Notes: generated by a model not told the origin, from the sequence alone. Shown: positions 18,221-26,804, counted from the stretch's first letter. The stretch is DNA of 58,776 bases from Nostoc indistinguendum CM1-VF10 (GCA_019359215.1 JAHHHS010000041.1:1-58776), one strand, 5' to 3'. Made by a program: numbers and translations.

Positions 18221-19105
18221 ATGCCACAAGACAATCAGTCAAAACCGACGGATGAGCAGGTAACTCAACCTCCCCAAAAACCTTACCAAAGAGTTCAGCC
18301 ATTTTGGAAGGCTAAAATTATCCAACTTCTCCAAGGAACAATTGGGGTTTTAGAAGTAACGGTGGAAAAACTGGAGACAGCACCCCCACCTGGTACGAAG
18401 GAAACACCCAGTTTTTTCCAGCAACTACAGTTGCGATGGGGTGGATTGTTAAGAACAATCCGCTTGTTTTTACCATCAAATTTGTCAACAAAGTTATCAG
18501 ATACAGCTTTGACGGGAATTGTTACTGGAATTGCTGTAATTCTTGTTTGGACAACTGCGACTGTCTTTACTGGTAAACCTACTGAAGTAGCAACAGTTCC
18601 ATCGGTTGAAGAAGTTCCTGCACCGACACCAACGATAACTACTCCACCGGAGTCAGTTGCACCAGAACCGCAGCCGCCACAGCCACCAGAGGAAATTACA
18701 TCACCGCCAGAAGTACAAACTACTCCACCAGCGCCGGAACCAGAACCAATTCCCACGCCAACACCAACACCAACTATAGAATTAACACCTGAACAAGCTT
18801 TGATAGCGGCTGTTGAGAATCAGGTAGCCGAAATTAGCGATCGCATTGCCTCTGGTCTGATAAAGTCAATTCAAGCCAACTTTCGTACCAGTAATCTGAC
18901 TGTCAAAATCAGTGACGATTGGTACACTCTCCCAGAATCTCAGCAGGACAAACTAGCTGCGGAGATATTACAACGTTCTCAAGAACTTGATTTTACTCAT
19001 TTAGAAATTATCGACTCTCAAGATAAGCTGATAGCGCGTAACCCAGTTGTTGGTACTGAGATGGTGATTTTTAAACGGCAAACAACAAGTTTAAATAATT
19101 TGTAA
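18221..19105 (+). CDS. Proline-rich single-pass membrane protein of unknown function
   Basis: 294 aa in three parts. A cytoplasmic N-terminal part of about 90 residues holds an amphipathic helix (FWKAKIIQLLQGTIGVLEVT). A single membrane helix follows (LTGIVTGIAVILVWTTATVF, about 97-118). Next is an extracytoplasmic Pro/Thr/Glu-rich spacer (about 125-185, runs such as PEPQPPQPPEE and PTPTPTPT) and a compact C-terminal domain (about 188-290: ALIAAVENQVAEISDRIASGLIKS, then LEIIDSQDKLIARNPVVG). I do not recognise the C-terminal domain. It is conserved-looking and not low complexity. The next gene, an ATP-grasp enzyme, follows after 19 bases on the same strand and is probably co-transcribed. Confidence 0.65.
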   Translation: MPQDNQSKPTDEQVTQPPQKPYQRVQPFWKAKIIQLLQGTIGVLEVTVEKLETAPPPGTKETPSFFQQLQLRWGGLLRTIRLFLPSNLSTKLSDTALTGIVTGIAVILVWTTATVFTGKPTEVATVPSVEEVPAPTPTITTPPESVAPEPQPPQPPEEITSPPEVQTTPPAPEPEPIPTPTPTPTIELTPEQALIAAVENQVAEISDRIASGLIKSIQANFRTSNLTVKISDDWYTLPESQQDKLAAEILQRSQELDFTHLEIIDSQDKLIARNPVVGTEMVIFKRQTTSLNNL

Positions 19106-19124
19106 TTTGTAATTTTAATTATTT

Positions 19125-19955
19125 ATGTTAGACAATGTTTTGCTATTGCTCAAAGCTTGTGAAAAGTTAAACATTAACTACGAAATTATTCATCCAACTG
19201 AGAACTTAGTAAAAATAAAACTGAATAATAAACAGCATTATTTTTGTAATTATAGTACTCCGCTAATCAATCAATCAGTGGCACAAATAATAAAAGATAA
19301 GGAATACACTTACCATATTTTAAAGCAAAAAGTTAAACTTCCTCAGACAGTAGGTTTTCTTTCACCTTTTTGTGATATTCAGTATAAGATATACTTAAAA
19401 TTTCCCAGCTTTCAAGATATTGTATTAGAAGTAAAAGATAAATTCGAAATACCTGTTATTCTTAAAAAGAATTCTGGTTCTGGTGGATGTAACGTCTTTT
19501 TATGTCATAATATAGATGAGATTGAAACTGCTTTAAAAGAAATTTTTAATATAAATAATAAAAAGTATGATTATCTAGCGATCGCTCAAGAATATATTCA
19601 TATAAAATCTGAATATAGAGCGGTTTTCTTAAATAAACAATTAGTTTTACTTTATGAAAAAGATATAACTGATGCAAAATTTGCAGGTAATCTTAGTCCT
19701 CTACATTGGGATGGTGCAAAAGCAAAATATATCAATGATCCACAAATATTGTTAGAAATTGCTAATTTTGCTAAACCAATTTTTGAAGAATTAGACCTTG
19801 ATTATGGTGGTTTAGATATAGTCTTAGATCGAGATAATCAATATTGGTTGATTGAAGTGAATTCAAGTCCAAATTATACTATTTTTACTAGAGACAATGG
19901 AGAGGAGCCTGTGTTAAAAGTTTTTGAAAAAATGCTTATTAGCCTAGCTTCATAA
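19125..19955 (+). CDS. ATP-grasp superfamily ligase (RimK-like)
   Basis: 276 aa. ATP-grasp hallmarks: PVILKKNSGSGGCNVFLC (flexible loop and ATP-binding lysine, about residues 112-130), AQEYIHIKSEYRAVFLN, LDLDYGGLDIVLD and the metal-binding IEVNSSPNYTIF near the C-terminus. These match the RimK/D-Ala-D-Ala-ligase-like group, which joins a carboxylate to an amine through an acyl phosphate. The substrate is unknown, and no small precursor-peptide gene is visible nearby. The gene is clearly more AT-rich than its neighbours, which may mean recent acquisition. It lies 19 bases after the proline-rich membrane protein gene and converges on nanE with a 29-base gap. Confidence 0.8.
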   Translation: MLDNVLLLLKACEKLNINYEIIHPTENLVKIKLNNKQHYFCNYSTPLINQSVAQIIKDKEYTYHILKQKVKLPQTVGFLSPFCDIQYKIYLKFPSFQDIVLEVKDKFEIPVILKKNSGSGGCNVFLCHNIDEIETALKEIFNINNKKYDYLAIAQEYIHIKSEYRAVFLNKQLVLLYEKDITDAKFAGNLSPLHWDGAKAKYINDPQILLEIANFAKPIFEELDLDYGGLDIVLDRDNQYWLIEVNSSPNYTIFTRDNGEEPVLKVFEKMLISLAS

Positions 19956-19984
19956 AAAAATCAGTACTTCTGTTCGCGAATTCA

Positions 19985-20680
19985 TTACTCTGCATTGAGC
20001 GCAGAGTTATAAGCTTTAACTTGCAAATCAATTCCAGTAATAGCAGTACCAACTACAACAGCGTAAGCTCCTAAATCTAAAGCTTTACGAGCCATTTGAG
20101 GTGAAGAAATACCGCCCTCACAAATTACCGGAATATCTAACTGTTGCACAATTTGGGTGAGAACTTCCCATCCAGGAGGAGAAAGGTGTTTCGTTGCAGA
20201 AGTGTAGCCGTAAAGTGTCGTCCCAATAATATCTGCACCAGCATTGGCGGCTGCTTTTGCCGCCTCAATTGTATCAACATCTGCCATTACTGGTTTACCT
20301 AATTCCTGATGAATTCGGGCAATGATATCTACTAATGTTTCATCACCAGGGCGGTTTCTAATAGTTGCATCTATAGCAATAATATCTGCTCCGGCTTTGG
20401 CGATCGCAGCAGCATGATGAAACTGTGGTGTAATATACACATCATACCCAGCTATTAATTTCTTCCATAACCCAATAATTGGTACTTGAACCTTTTCACG
20501 CACGGCGATGATATGATTTGGCGTATCGATACGTACACCAACTGCACCATTATTTACCGCAGCTTGTGCGATCGCAGCAATTATCCTTGGTTCATGCAAT
20601 GGTGAATCAACAGGCGCTTGACAAGATACTATCAGTCCGTAACACAGAAGTTTTATTAAATTAAGAAAATCAGTTGGCAT
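19985..20680 (-). CDS. nanE: N-acetylmannosamine-6-phosphate 2-epimerase
   Basis: Interconverts ManNAc-6-P and GlcNAc-6-P. A TIM-barrel protein with the family opening GLIVSCQAPVDSPLHEP, then GAVGVRIDTPNHI, IIAIDATIRNRP, VMADVDTIEAAKAAANAGAD, IIGTTLYGYT and ICEGGISSPQMARKALDLGA with VVVGTAITGID. These are NanE signatures, including the catalytic lysine/glutamate region. I use the ATG at 20680 (231 aa); the longer frame adds an atypical MFGCFCIFS segment. No NanA or NanK gene is present in the window, so the enzyme may serve amino-sugar salvage or interconversion instead of sialic-acid breakdown. Confidence 0.9.
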   Translation of the reverse strand: MPTDFLNLIKLLCYGLIVSCQAPVDSPLHEPRIIAAIAQAAVNNGAVGVRIDTPNHIIAVREKVQVPIIGLWKKLIAGYDVYITPQFHHAAAIAKAGADIIAIDATIRNRPGDETLVDIIARIHQELGKPVMADVDTIEAAKAAANAGADIIGTTLYGYTSATKHLSPPGWEVLTQIVQQLDIPVICEGGISSPQMARKALDLGAYAVVVGTAITGIDLQVKAYNSALNAE

Positions 20681-20712
20681 GGAGAAAATGCAAAAACAAC
20701 CAAACAAGCAGA

Positions 20713-20738
20713 CTCCTAACTCCTAACTCCTAACTCCC
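20713..20738. repeat. Heptameric short tandem repeat (CTCCTAA)n
   Basis: Three direct copies of CTCCTAA (20713-20733) followed by CTCCCC. Read on the minus strand the array supplies the last codons and stop of the upstream sensor kinase gene. It resembles the STRR-type heptamers typical of heterocystous cyanobacteria. Confidence 0.8.
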
Positions 20739-22683
20739 CATTCACCACTCTAGTTACTTGAGTTGGTATCCATACAGTAAAAATTGAACCAATACTTACA
20801 GTTGATTCTACTTCAATGCGACCGCGATGAAGTTCTACAAGTTGTTTCGTTAAAGCCAGTCCAAGCCCAGTACCTTCATAGCGGCGGCGATAGGGTGTAT
20901 CGAGTTGCTGAAATTTATCAAAAATTAATGGTAATTGTTCTTCGGGAATACCGATTCCAGTGTCTTCCACTTGAAAAATAGCGGTATCATCTTCCACCCA
21001 AAGACGTAAAGTTACGCTGCCACTTTCAGGGGTAAATTTAATAGCATTAGTTAACAGATTCCAAAGAATTTGTTCTACTCGTTCTCCATCGGCGGTAAAG
21101 CGATCGCGCCTGGGATCGATTTGCAAATCAAGGTTGAGATTAATTTGTTCACTGATTGCTTTTTTTCGTAGTGACTCTACAGCATTTTCAGCAACACTTA
21201 CTAAAGAAAATTCCGAAATATTTAAAGCTGTCTTACCAGCCTCGATTTGCGATAAATCGAGGATGTCATTAATCATTTCTAATAAATGTTCTCCACTGTC
21301 GTGGATTGTTTGCAGATAACCCCGTTGTCGTTGACTCAATTCACCCAAAGGCCAACGTAACAATGTAGACGACATTCCAATAACATAAGTTAAAGGTGTG
21401 AGCAATTCGTGACTGATAGTAGCGAGAAACTCACTTCTGAGACGGTTAGCAGCTTCGGCGGCGAGGAGAGCATCACGCAGAGCCATTGTGCGTTCAATAA
21501 CTCGTTGTTCCAGAGTTTGTTTTTCTTGGGTAAGCGTTTGCATTAACTCAGCTTGGTGAATTGCGATCGCTAATTGTTCTGCAATCGAAGTCAGCAAGTT
21601 TTTTTCACTCTCAGTCCACTGGTGTGGATTATCGCACTGGTGAGCAATCAGCAATCCCCACAGTTTATCCTCAAATATAATTGGTGCTGCCAACTTAGCC
21701 TTAACTTGGCTTTCCCTCAAAAAATTCAGCAAACACTCTTCTAGAGCATAAGTTTTTTCGACATCATCCACAGCTAAGGTAAAGCCTTGGCGATACTTTT
21801 CCCAACATTGAGAGGTTCGCCTAAAACAATTTCTTTCGGTGTAATTTAACACCGATGTAATAGCATCTGTAGCACGGGCTTCATAGACAATATAACCTCC
21901 ATAGTTTTGGCAGTCTTCTAATAATGGCTGATTATTGACTAACACAGAAGGCGAGTGTTTACCGTTCTTCTCGTGTATAGAAGACTGATATTGTTGGGTT
22001 TTGACTTTGGAAGCTTCAAATTTATAGATTACTAATCTGTCTAATTCCAGAAACTCACGCACCTGTGTAATTGCTGTTGCCATAATTACTGACAAATCTA
22101 GGCTTTTGCGGATCTGCGTTGTTACCTGATTTAATAACCGCTCTTGGGAAATCTGTTTTTTTAAAGCATCTTCCACTGGCTGGCAGATATAAACTGTCGG
22201 CGCAGTTGGGCTTGGAGGTGCTATTATTTCTTGGTTTGGCTGAGTTAAAAGATATTCTAATAACAACAGCGAGAATTGACTTTGGAGTGTGGCATCATTG
22301 GGCCGAATAATTTGGTGATAGCGTTCGAGATTTTGGTGAGTATAGGAATCGCACTCAAACAAGTCTCTTAATTCGTAGACAAATGTTGCGATCGCCTCTA
22401 AATTAAATGTCAACTTAGCATTGAGTGCCGAACCAATTCCTTGCTCCCCCTCCTCTAAATTTCCTACCAAGAGCGCACTAAACTGCTCAGAAACCACCAA
22501 TGTAAACCTTTGCCTTTGCCATTCCACAGGTATGCAAACCCGCATCAACACAGCTTCTGTCAATATCAGAGCGGCACTTATCTCCCTTTGAGCCATCTGT
22601 TCCAACAATTTCCCAAGCTGATTAAATACAACAATAGGCAAGGTTCGAGAAAAGCTCAAATCAGGAGAACTAAGCATTTTCAA
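20716..22683 (-). CDS. GAF-domain sensor histidine kinase
   Basis: 655 aa. An N-terminal region of about 150 residues of unknown fold leads to a phytochrome-like GAF domain (about 180-370: LDRLVIYKFEAS, YGGYIVYEARA, VKAKLAAPIIFEDKLWGLLIAHQC). Then come a coiled coil (LTQEKQTLEQRVIERT), HisKA with H425 in ATISHELLTPLTYV, and HATPase_c (LWNLLTNAIKF, DTGIGIP, GTGLGLALT). There is no receiver or membrane segment, so it is a soluble kinase. C317 (LEECLLNFL) sits where cyanobacteriochromes carry their bilin cysteine, but the usual following His/Tyr is Leu. The last eight residues are encoded by a heptamer repeat. The gene is divergent from cobN, with an 83-base gap. Confidence 0.9.
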   Translation of the reverse strand: MKMLSSPDLSFSRTLPIVVFNQLGKLLEQMAQREISAALILTEAVLMRVCIPVEWQRQRFTLVVSEQFSALLVGNLEEGEQGIGSALNAKLTFNLEAIATFVYELRDLFECDSYTHQNLERYHQIIRPNDATLQSQFSLLLLEYLLTQPNQEIIAPPSPTAPTVYICQPVEDALKKQISQERLLNQVTTQIRKSLDLSVIMATAITQVREFLELDRLVIYKFEASKVKTQQYQSSIHEKNGKHSPSVLVNNQPLLEDCQNYGGYIVYEARATDAITSVLNYTERNCFRRTSQCWEKYRQGFTLAVDDVEKTYALEECLLNFLRESQVKAKLAAPIIFEDKLWGLLIAHQCDNPHQWTESEKNLLTSIAEQLAIAIHQAELMQTLTQEKQTLEQRVIERTMALRDALLAAEAANRLRSEFLATISHELLTPLTYVIGMSSTLLRWPLGELSQRQRGYLQTIHDSGEHLLEMINDILDLSQIEAGKTALNISEFSLVSVAENAVESLRKKAISEQINLNLDLQIDPRRDRFTADGERVEQILWNLLTNAIKFTPESGSVTLRLWVEDDTAIFQVEDTGIGIPEEQLPLIFDKFQQLDTPYRRRYEGTGLGLALTKQLVELHRGRIEVESTVSIGSIFTVWIPTQVTRVVNGELGVRS

Positions 22684-22766
22684 TCATTTTGGTAAGATGG
22701 GGCTGAATCCAGGGAAAAAGTTTATTTTTTGTACTAACCAATAGTTTAAAACGGTAATACAGCATT

Positions 22767-25700
22767 ATGCATCGTATAAGTAGCACATCGGGTGGATGGA
22801 ATCAGTCAGAGGGTTTAATTTTTTTAGAACAAACTCCAGCGCCTTTCGTGTTGATTACGGCTGCTGATACCGACATTCAAACTTTGGCAGTTGCGGTGAC
22901 AAAATTACCTACAAGCTTTCCTGCTTTAAGAGTCGCCAACCTGTTGCAGTTGCAGCAACAATTAAGTATAGATACTTATGGAGAGCAAGTTTTGGAACTT
23001 GCCCAGGTAATTATTTTGCGCCTGTTGGGAGGACGTTCCTACTGGAGTTATGGCTTAGAAGTAGTGCAAGAAATTGTGCAACGTAATGGTAAAACCCTCA
23101 TTGTAATGCCAGGGGACGACGCTTTTGATCCCGACTTAATTTCTCAGTCTACCCTGCCTTTGGGCATTGTTAACCAGGTATGGCAGTATTTTAGCGAAGG
23201 CGGCGTCGAAAATTTCGTTAATGCTCTCCAATTTATCTCTGACACTTGCCTGTTAACTGCATACAATCCGCCGTTACCCCGGCCAATTCCGCGTGTGGGA
23301 TTGTATGAGTGGGGAGTGGGGAGTGGGGAGTGGGGAGTAGGGGAGCAGGGAGCAGGGAGCAAGGGAGCAGGGAGCAAGGAAGAAGAATTTACCCCTCTGC
23401 CCCCTGCCCCCCGCCCCTCTAACTCTTTTCAATGCCCAATGCCCAAAATTGGCATCCTTTTCTACCGCGCTCATTATTTAGCGGGAAATACTAAGGTAAT
23501 TGATGCTTTATGCGAAGCTTTGGTACAGAAAAATTTACAACCTGTGCCAGTGTTTGTTTCCTCATTGCGTGAACCTGATGTGCAAGTTGAGTTGAGTGAA
23601 TTTTTTCAACCCAAGGAAGCTGAATCAATAGCTGTACTGTTGAATACCACCAGTTTCTCTCTAGCACGATTAGAAACCGAAAGACCCCAAACTGAACTCT
23701 GGGAAAAATTAGATGTGCCTGTGTTGCAGGTAATCCTCAGTGGCGGATCAATTGAGCAGTGGGAGTCACAGTTTCAAGGGCTTTCTCCCCGCGATATTGG
23801 GATGAATGTGGCGCTACCAGAAGTAGATGGGCGGATTATTACTCGTGCTGTGTCTTTTAAAGCTGTACAAACTCGTAATCCCCATCTAGAGACAGATGTA
23901 GTAATTTATGAACCAGTGGGCGATCGCATCGAGTTCGTTGCTAAACTAGCAGCAAATTGGGCGCGTCTACGATCCAAACCACCCCAAGAACGGCGAATTG
24001 CCCTAATTTTGGCAAACTACCCCAACCGCAATGGAAGGCTTGCCAATGGTGTGGGGCTGGACACTCCAGCTAGTTGTGTAGAAATCCTGCAAGCTTTACA
24101 TCTGGCTGGTTATGAAGTAGAAAATCTGCCTGCTCAAGGAGACGAGTTGATTCAACAGCTAACAGCTGGCGTAACCAATGATCCGGAAGGCCAAGAATGG
24201 CTTCCGGTAAACCAAAGTGTTTCTTGGGAAGACTATCAAAAGTATTTCGCTTCTTTACCGCCAGCAGTGCAGCAAGGTATTAGTGAAAGGTGGGGAGTAG
24301 GGGAAGAAGCAAGGGAGCAGGGAGCAGGGAGCAGAGGAGAAAAGTTTGCACCTCCGCCACCTGCACCCTGCCCCTCTGCCTCTTTCCCCGTTCCCGGAAT
24401 TCAAATCGGCAACGTCTTCGTGGGAATTCAGCCAGCAAGGGGTTATGATAATGACCCCAGTTTGAATTATCATGCGCCGGATTTAGAACCAACCCATGCT
24501 TATTTAGCTTTCTACTATTGGGTAAGAGAATGTTTTGGTGCTGATGCTGTAGTTCATGTGGGAAAACACGGAAATCTAGAATGGCTACCGGGTAAAAGTG
24601 TGGCTTTATCGAGTAATTGTTATCCAGAAGTGGCTTTCGGCGCCCTTCCCCACCTGTACCCGTTTATTGTCAATGATCCTGGTGAAGGTTCCCAAGCCAA
24701 ACGTCGCGCTCAAGCAGTGATTATAGATCACCTAACGCCGCCGATGACTCGTGCAGAACTCTACGGTTCTTTGCAGCAGTTAGAAAATTTAATTGATGAG
24801 TATTATGAAGCGGACAGTTTAGATCCTTCGCGTTTACCAGTGATTCGCGATCGCATCCACGAACTGGTAATCAAAGAAAATCTCCATCTAGATTTAGGAA
24901 TCCAAAATGAAACAGAAATTTTTAAGTCTGAATCTTTAATTTTGAATTCCATCGGTGGCTATCTGTGTGAATTGAAGGAAGCCCAAATCCGCGACGGGTT
25001 GCACATTTTTGGGCAATGTCCCCAAGGACGACAACTGCGAGATTTAATAGTAGCGATCGCTCGCATACCCAATCGCCATTCTTCAGGTATTACCCGTGCC
25101 ATAGCTCAAGATTGGGGTTTAGACTTCGACCCCCTCACAGCCGATTTGTCAATGCCTAGCGGTGAATACTCAATAGTCAATGGCACAGAATGCCGTACCC
25201 TCGGTGATATCGTCGAAGTCCTAGAAGAACATGCCGCCCTCCTAGTAAAACAACTCATCATTCAGAACTCATCATTCAGAACTCAGAATTCAGAATTTAG
25301 AACTCCTCACTCCTCACTCCTAACTCCTAACTCCCCACTCCCAACTCCCCACTCCCCACTCCCCACTCCCCACTCCCCACTCTCCATTGTCCTTAACTGG
25401 ATACGCGATCGCCTGCTTCCAGCTTTACAACAAACCGATCAAGAAATAACCCATTTATTACACGGACTCGATGGCGGATATGTCCCAAGTGCCCCATCTG
25501 GCGCACCCACACGCGGCCGCCCAGAAGTTCTACCAACTGGGAGAAACTTTTATTCTGTCGATATTCGCGCCATTCCCACAGAGACAGCTTGGGATATCGG
25601 TAGAAAAGCTGCTGAAACCCTCGTTGAATATTACACTCAAGAACATGGTGAGTATCCAAAAACACTAGGTTTATCATTGTGGGGAACAGCCACCATGAGG

Positions 25701-26804
25701 ACTGGAGGTGATGATATTGCCGAAGCCTTGGCTTTACTCGGAGTCCAACCTGTGTGGGATGGTGCAGCACGGCGAGTAGTGGATTTTGAAATTTTGCCCC
25801 TAGCGATTTTAGGGCGTCCCCGTGTAGATGTCACCTTGCGAATCTCTGGATTTTTCCGGGATGCTTTTCCCAACTTAATTGATTTATTTGATCAAGCAGT
25901 ATCAGCAGTAGCAGGCTTGAATGAACCGCCAGAACAAAATCCTTTAGCGGATGCGGTTCGCCAAGAGACTGATTTGTGGACAAGCCGAGGATTAACTTTA
26001 GAAGAAGCAATAGTGCGATCGCGCTATCGCATCTTTGGTTCTCGTCCAGGTGCTTACGGCGCAGGACTTCAAGGTTTAATCGAATCGCAAAACTGGACAG
26101 ATGACCAAGATTTAGCCCGTGCCTACATTAACTGGAGTTCTTACGCCTACTCTTCGGGAGCAGGGGAGGCAGGGGAGCAGGGATCAGGGGAGGATAAAAT
26201 TTCCAATCCCCAATCCCCAATGCCCAATATCGAAGCTTTCGAGCAACGGTTGGCGAAAATGCAAGTTGTCCTGCACAATCAAGATAACCGTGAACACGAC
26301 CTACTCGATTCTGATGATTATTACCAATTTCAGGGTGGTTTAACAGCTGCGGTGCGTTCTCTACAAGGAAAAAATCCCCAAACTTATTTTGGTGATAATT
26401 CCATACCCGCTCAACCACGAATCCGCCAACTAAAAGAAGAAATTGCACGGGTGTATCGTTCTCGCGTAGTTAATCCCAAGTGGATTGCAGGAGCTATGCG
26501 TCACGGTTACAAAGGTGCTTTTGAAATGGCGGCGACGGTAGATTTTTTATTCGCTTACGATGCAACAGCCAAATGTGTAGAAGATTATATGTATCAAGGT
26601 ATAGTAGAAGCTTACTTGCTCGACCCAGTTGTGTCAGAATTTATTCAGCAAAAGAATCCTTATGCACTGCGTGATATTGCTGAAAAATTATTAGAAGCAC
26701 ATAAGCGCAATTTGTGGGAGGATGTAAGTATAGGAACATTAGAAGCTTTGAGGAACCTAGTACATCAAGCTGAAGCAGTTATCGAAGAAAAATCAATGGT
26801 GTAG
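22767..26804 (+). CDS. cobN: Cobaltochelatase CobN-like subunit with in-frame repeat inserts
   Basis: 1345 aa, the large subunit that inserts Co2+ into the corrin ring in the aerobic B12 route, or a related chelatase. Family blocks: IGILFYRAHYLAGN, RRIALILANYPNRNGRLANGVG, VVHVGKHGNLEWLPGKSVAL, LGLSLWGTATMRTGGDDIAEAL, RPRVDVTLRISGFFRDAFP and KWIAGAMRHGYKGAFEMAATVDFLF. Four low-complexity segments unlike the family interrupt it at roughly residues 181-227, 509-543, 830-873 and 1130-1155. Each is translated from hairpin or heptamer repeats, yet the frame stays open from end to end. Removing about 150 inserted residues leaves a length near that of ordinary CobN. No cobalamin riboswitch is visible in the short upstream gap. 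It is followed by a peptidoglycan-binding gene nine bases later. Confidence 0.9.
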   Translation: MHRISSTSGGWNQSEGLIFLEQTPAPFVLITAADTDIQTLAVAVTKLPTSFPALRVANLLQLQQQLSIDTYGEQVLELAQVIILRLLGGRSYWSYGLEVVQEIVQRNGKTLIVMPGDDAFDPDLISQSTLPLGIVNQVWQYFSEGGVENFVNALQFISDTCLLTAYNPPLPRPIPRVGLYEWGVGSGEWGVGEQGAGSKGAGSKEEEFTPLPPAPRPSNSFQCPMPKIGILFYRAHYLAGNTKVIDALCEALVQKNLQPVPVFVSSLREPDVQVELSEFFQPKEAESIAVLLNTTSFSLARLETERPQTELWEKLDVPVLQVILSGGSIEQWESQFQGLSPRDIGMNVALPEVDGRIITRAVSFKAVQTRNPHLETDVVIYEPVGDRIEFVAKLAANWARLRSKPPQERRIALILANYPNRNGRLANGVGLDTPASCVEILQALHLAGYEVENLPAQGDELIQQLTAGVTNDPEGQEWLPVNQSVSWEDYQKYFASLPPAVQQGISERWGVGEEAREQGAGSRGEKFAPPPPAPCPSASFPVPGIQIGNVFVGIQPARGYDNDPSLNYHAPDLEPTHAYLAFYYWVRECFGADAVVHVGKHGNLEWLPGKSVALSSNCYPEVAFGALPHLYPFIVNDPGEGSQAKRRAQAVIIDHLTPPMTRAELYGSLQQLENLIDEYYEADSLDPSRLPVIRDRIHELVIKENLHLDLGIQNETEIFKSESLILNSIGGYLCELKEAQIRDGLHIFGQCPQGRQLRDLIVAIARIPNRHSSGITRAIAQDWGLDFDPLTADLSMPSGEYSIVNGTECRTLGDIVEVLEEHAALLVKQLIIQNSSFRTQNSEFRTPHSSLLTPNSPLPTPHSPLPTPHSPLSIVLNWIRDRLLPALQQTDQEITHLLHGLDGGYVPSAPSGAPTRGRPEVLPTGRNFYSVDIRAIPTETAWDIGRKAAETLVEYYTQEHGEYPKTLGLSLWGTATMRTGGDDIAEALALLGVQPVWDGAARRVVDFEILPLAILGRPRVDVTLRISGFFRDAFPNLIDLFDQAVSAVAGLNEPPEQNPLADAVRQETDLWTSRGLTLEEAIVRSRYRIFGSRPGAYGAGLQGLIESQNWTDDQDLARAYINWSSYAYSSGAGEAGEQGSGEDKISNPQSPMPNIEAFEQRLAKMQVVLHNQDNREHDLLDSDDYYQFQGGLTAAVRSLQGKNPQTYFGDNSIPAQPRIRQLKEEIARVYRSRVVNPKWIAGAMRHGYKGAFEMAATVDFLFAYDATAKCVEDYMYQGIVEAYLLDPVVSEFIQQKNPYALRDIAEKLLEAHKRNLWEDVSIGTLEALRNLVHQAEAVIEEKSMV
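23307..23447 (+). repeat. In-frame repeat insert 1 in cobN
   Basis: Four to five GGGGAGT heptamers, then GGGAGCA repeats, an AT-rich centre, and a complementary C-rich arm (CCCCTCTGCCCCCTGCCCC) ending in AATGCCCAATGCCC. It can fold as an imperfect hairpin. Translated as WGVGSGEWGVG, EQGAGSKGAGSK and PLPPAPRPS, which has no counterpart in CobN proteins. Confidence 0.85.
24289..24396 (+). repeat. In-frame repeat insert 2 in cobN
   Basis: Same architecture as insert 1: GGGGAGTAGGGG and GGGAGCAGGGAGCAGGG on one arm, then CCTGCACCCTGCCCCTCTGCC on the other. Translated in the same frame as EEAREQGAGSRGEKF and PPPPAPCPSAS. It therefore belongs to the same element family in the same orientation as insert 1. 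Confidence 0.85.
25255..25386 (+). repeat. In-frame repeat insert 3 in cobN
   Basis: A run of ATTCAGAACTC-type units followed by CTCACTC, CTAACTC and at least five CCCCACT heptamers. Encodes a Ser/Thr/Pro/Leu-rich stretch (NSEFRTPHSSLL, then PLPTPHSPLPTPHS). This is a pure STRR-like array without the complementary arm. Confidence 0.85.
26150..26230 (+). repeat. In-frame repeat insert 4 in cobN
   Basis: GGGAGCAGGGGAGGCAGGGG, then an AT-rich spacer and CCAATCCCCAATCCCC with ATGCCC. Encodes GAGEAGEQGSGEDK and NPQSPMPN between two conserved CobN segments (INWSSYAY and IEAFEQRLAKMQ). Confidence 0.8.

Noticed and set aside
18295..18756. 153-aa Gly/Val-rich frame on the minus strand
   Set aside because: It is the complement of the proline-rich spacer of the membrane protein gene; composition is a shadow of Pro/Thr codons.
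22684..22766. Possible cobalamin riboswitch before cobN
   Set aside because: The gap is only 83 bases and lacks the B12-box, too short for this riboswitch class.
24255..24492. Two short minus-strand frames within cobN
   Set aside because: They are antisense readings of repeat insert 2 and lack starts with binding sites.
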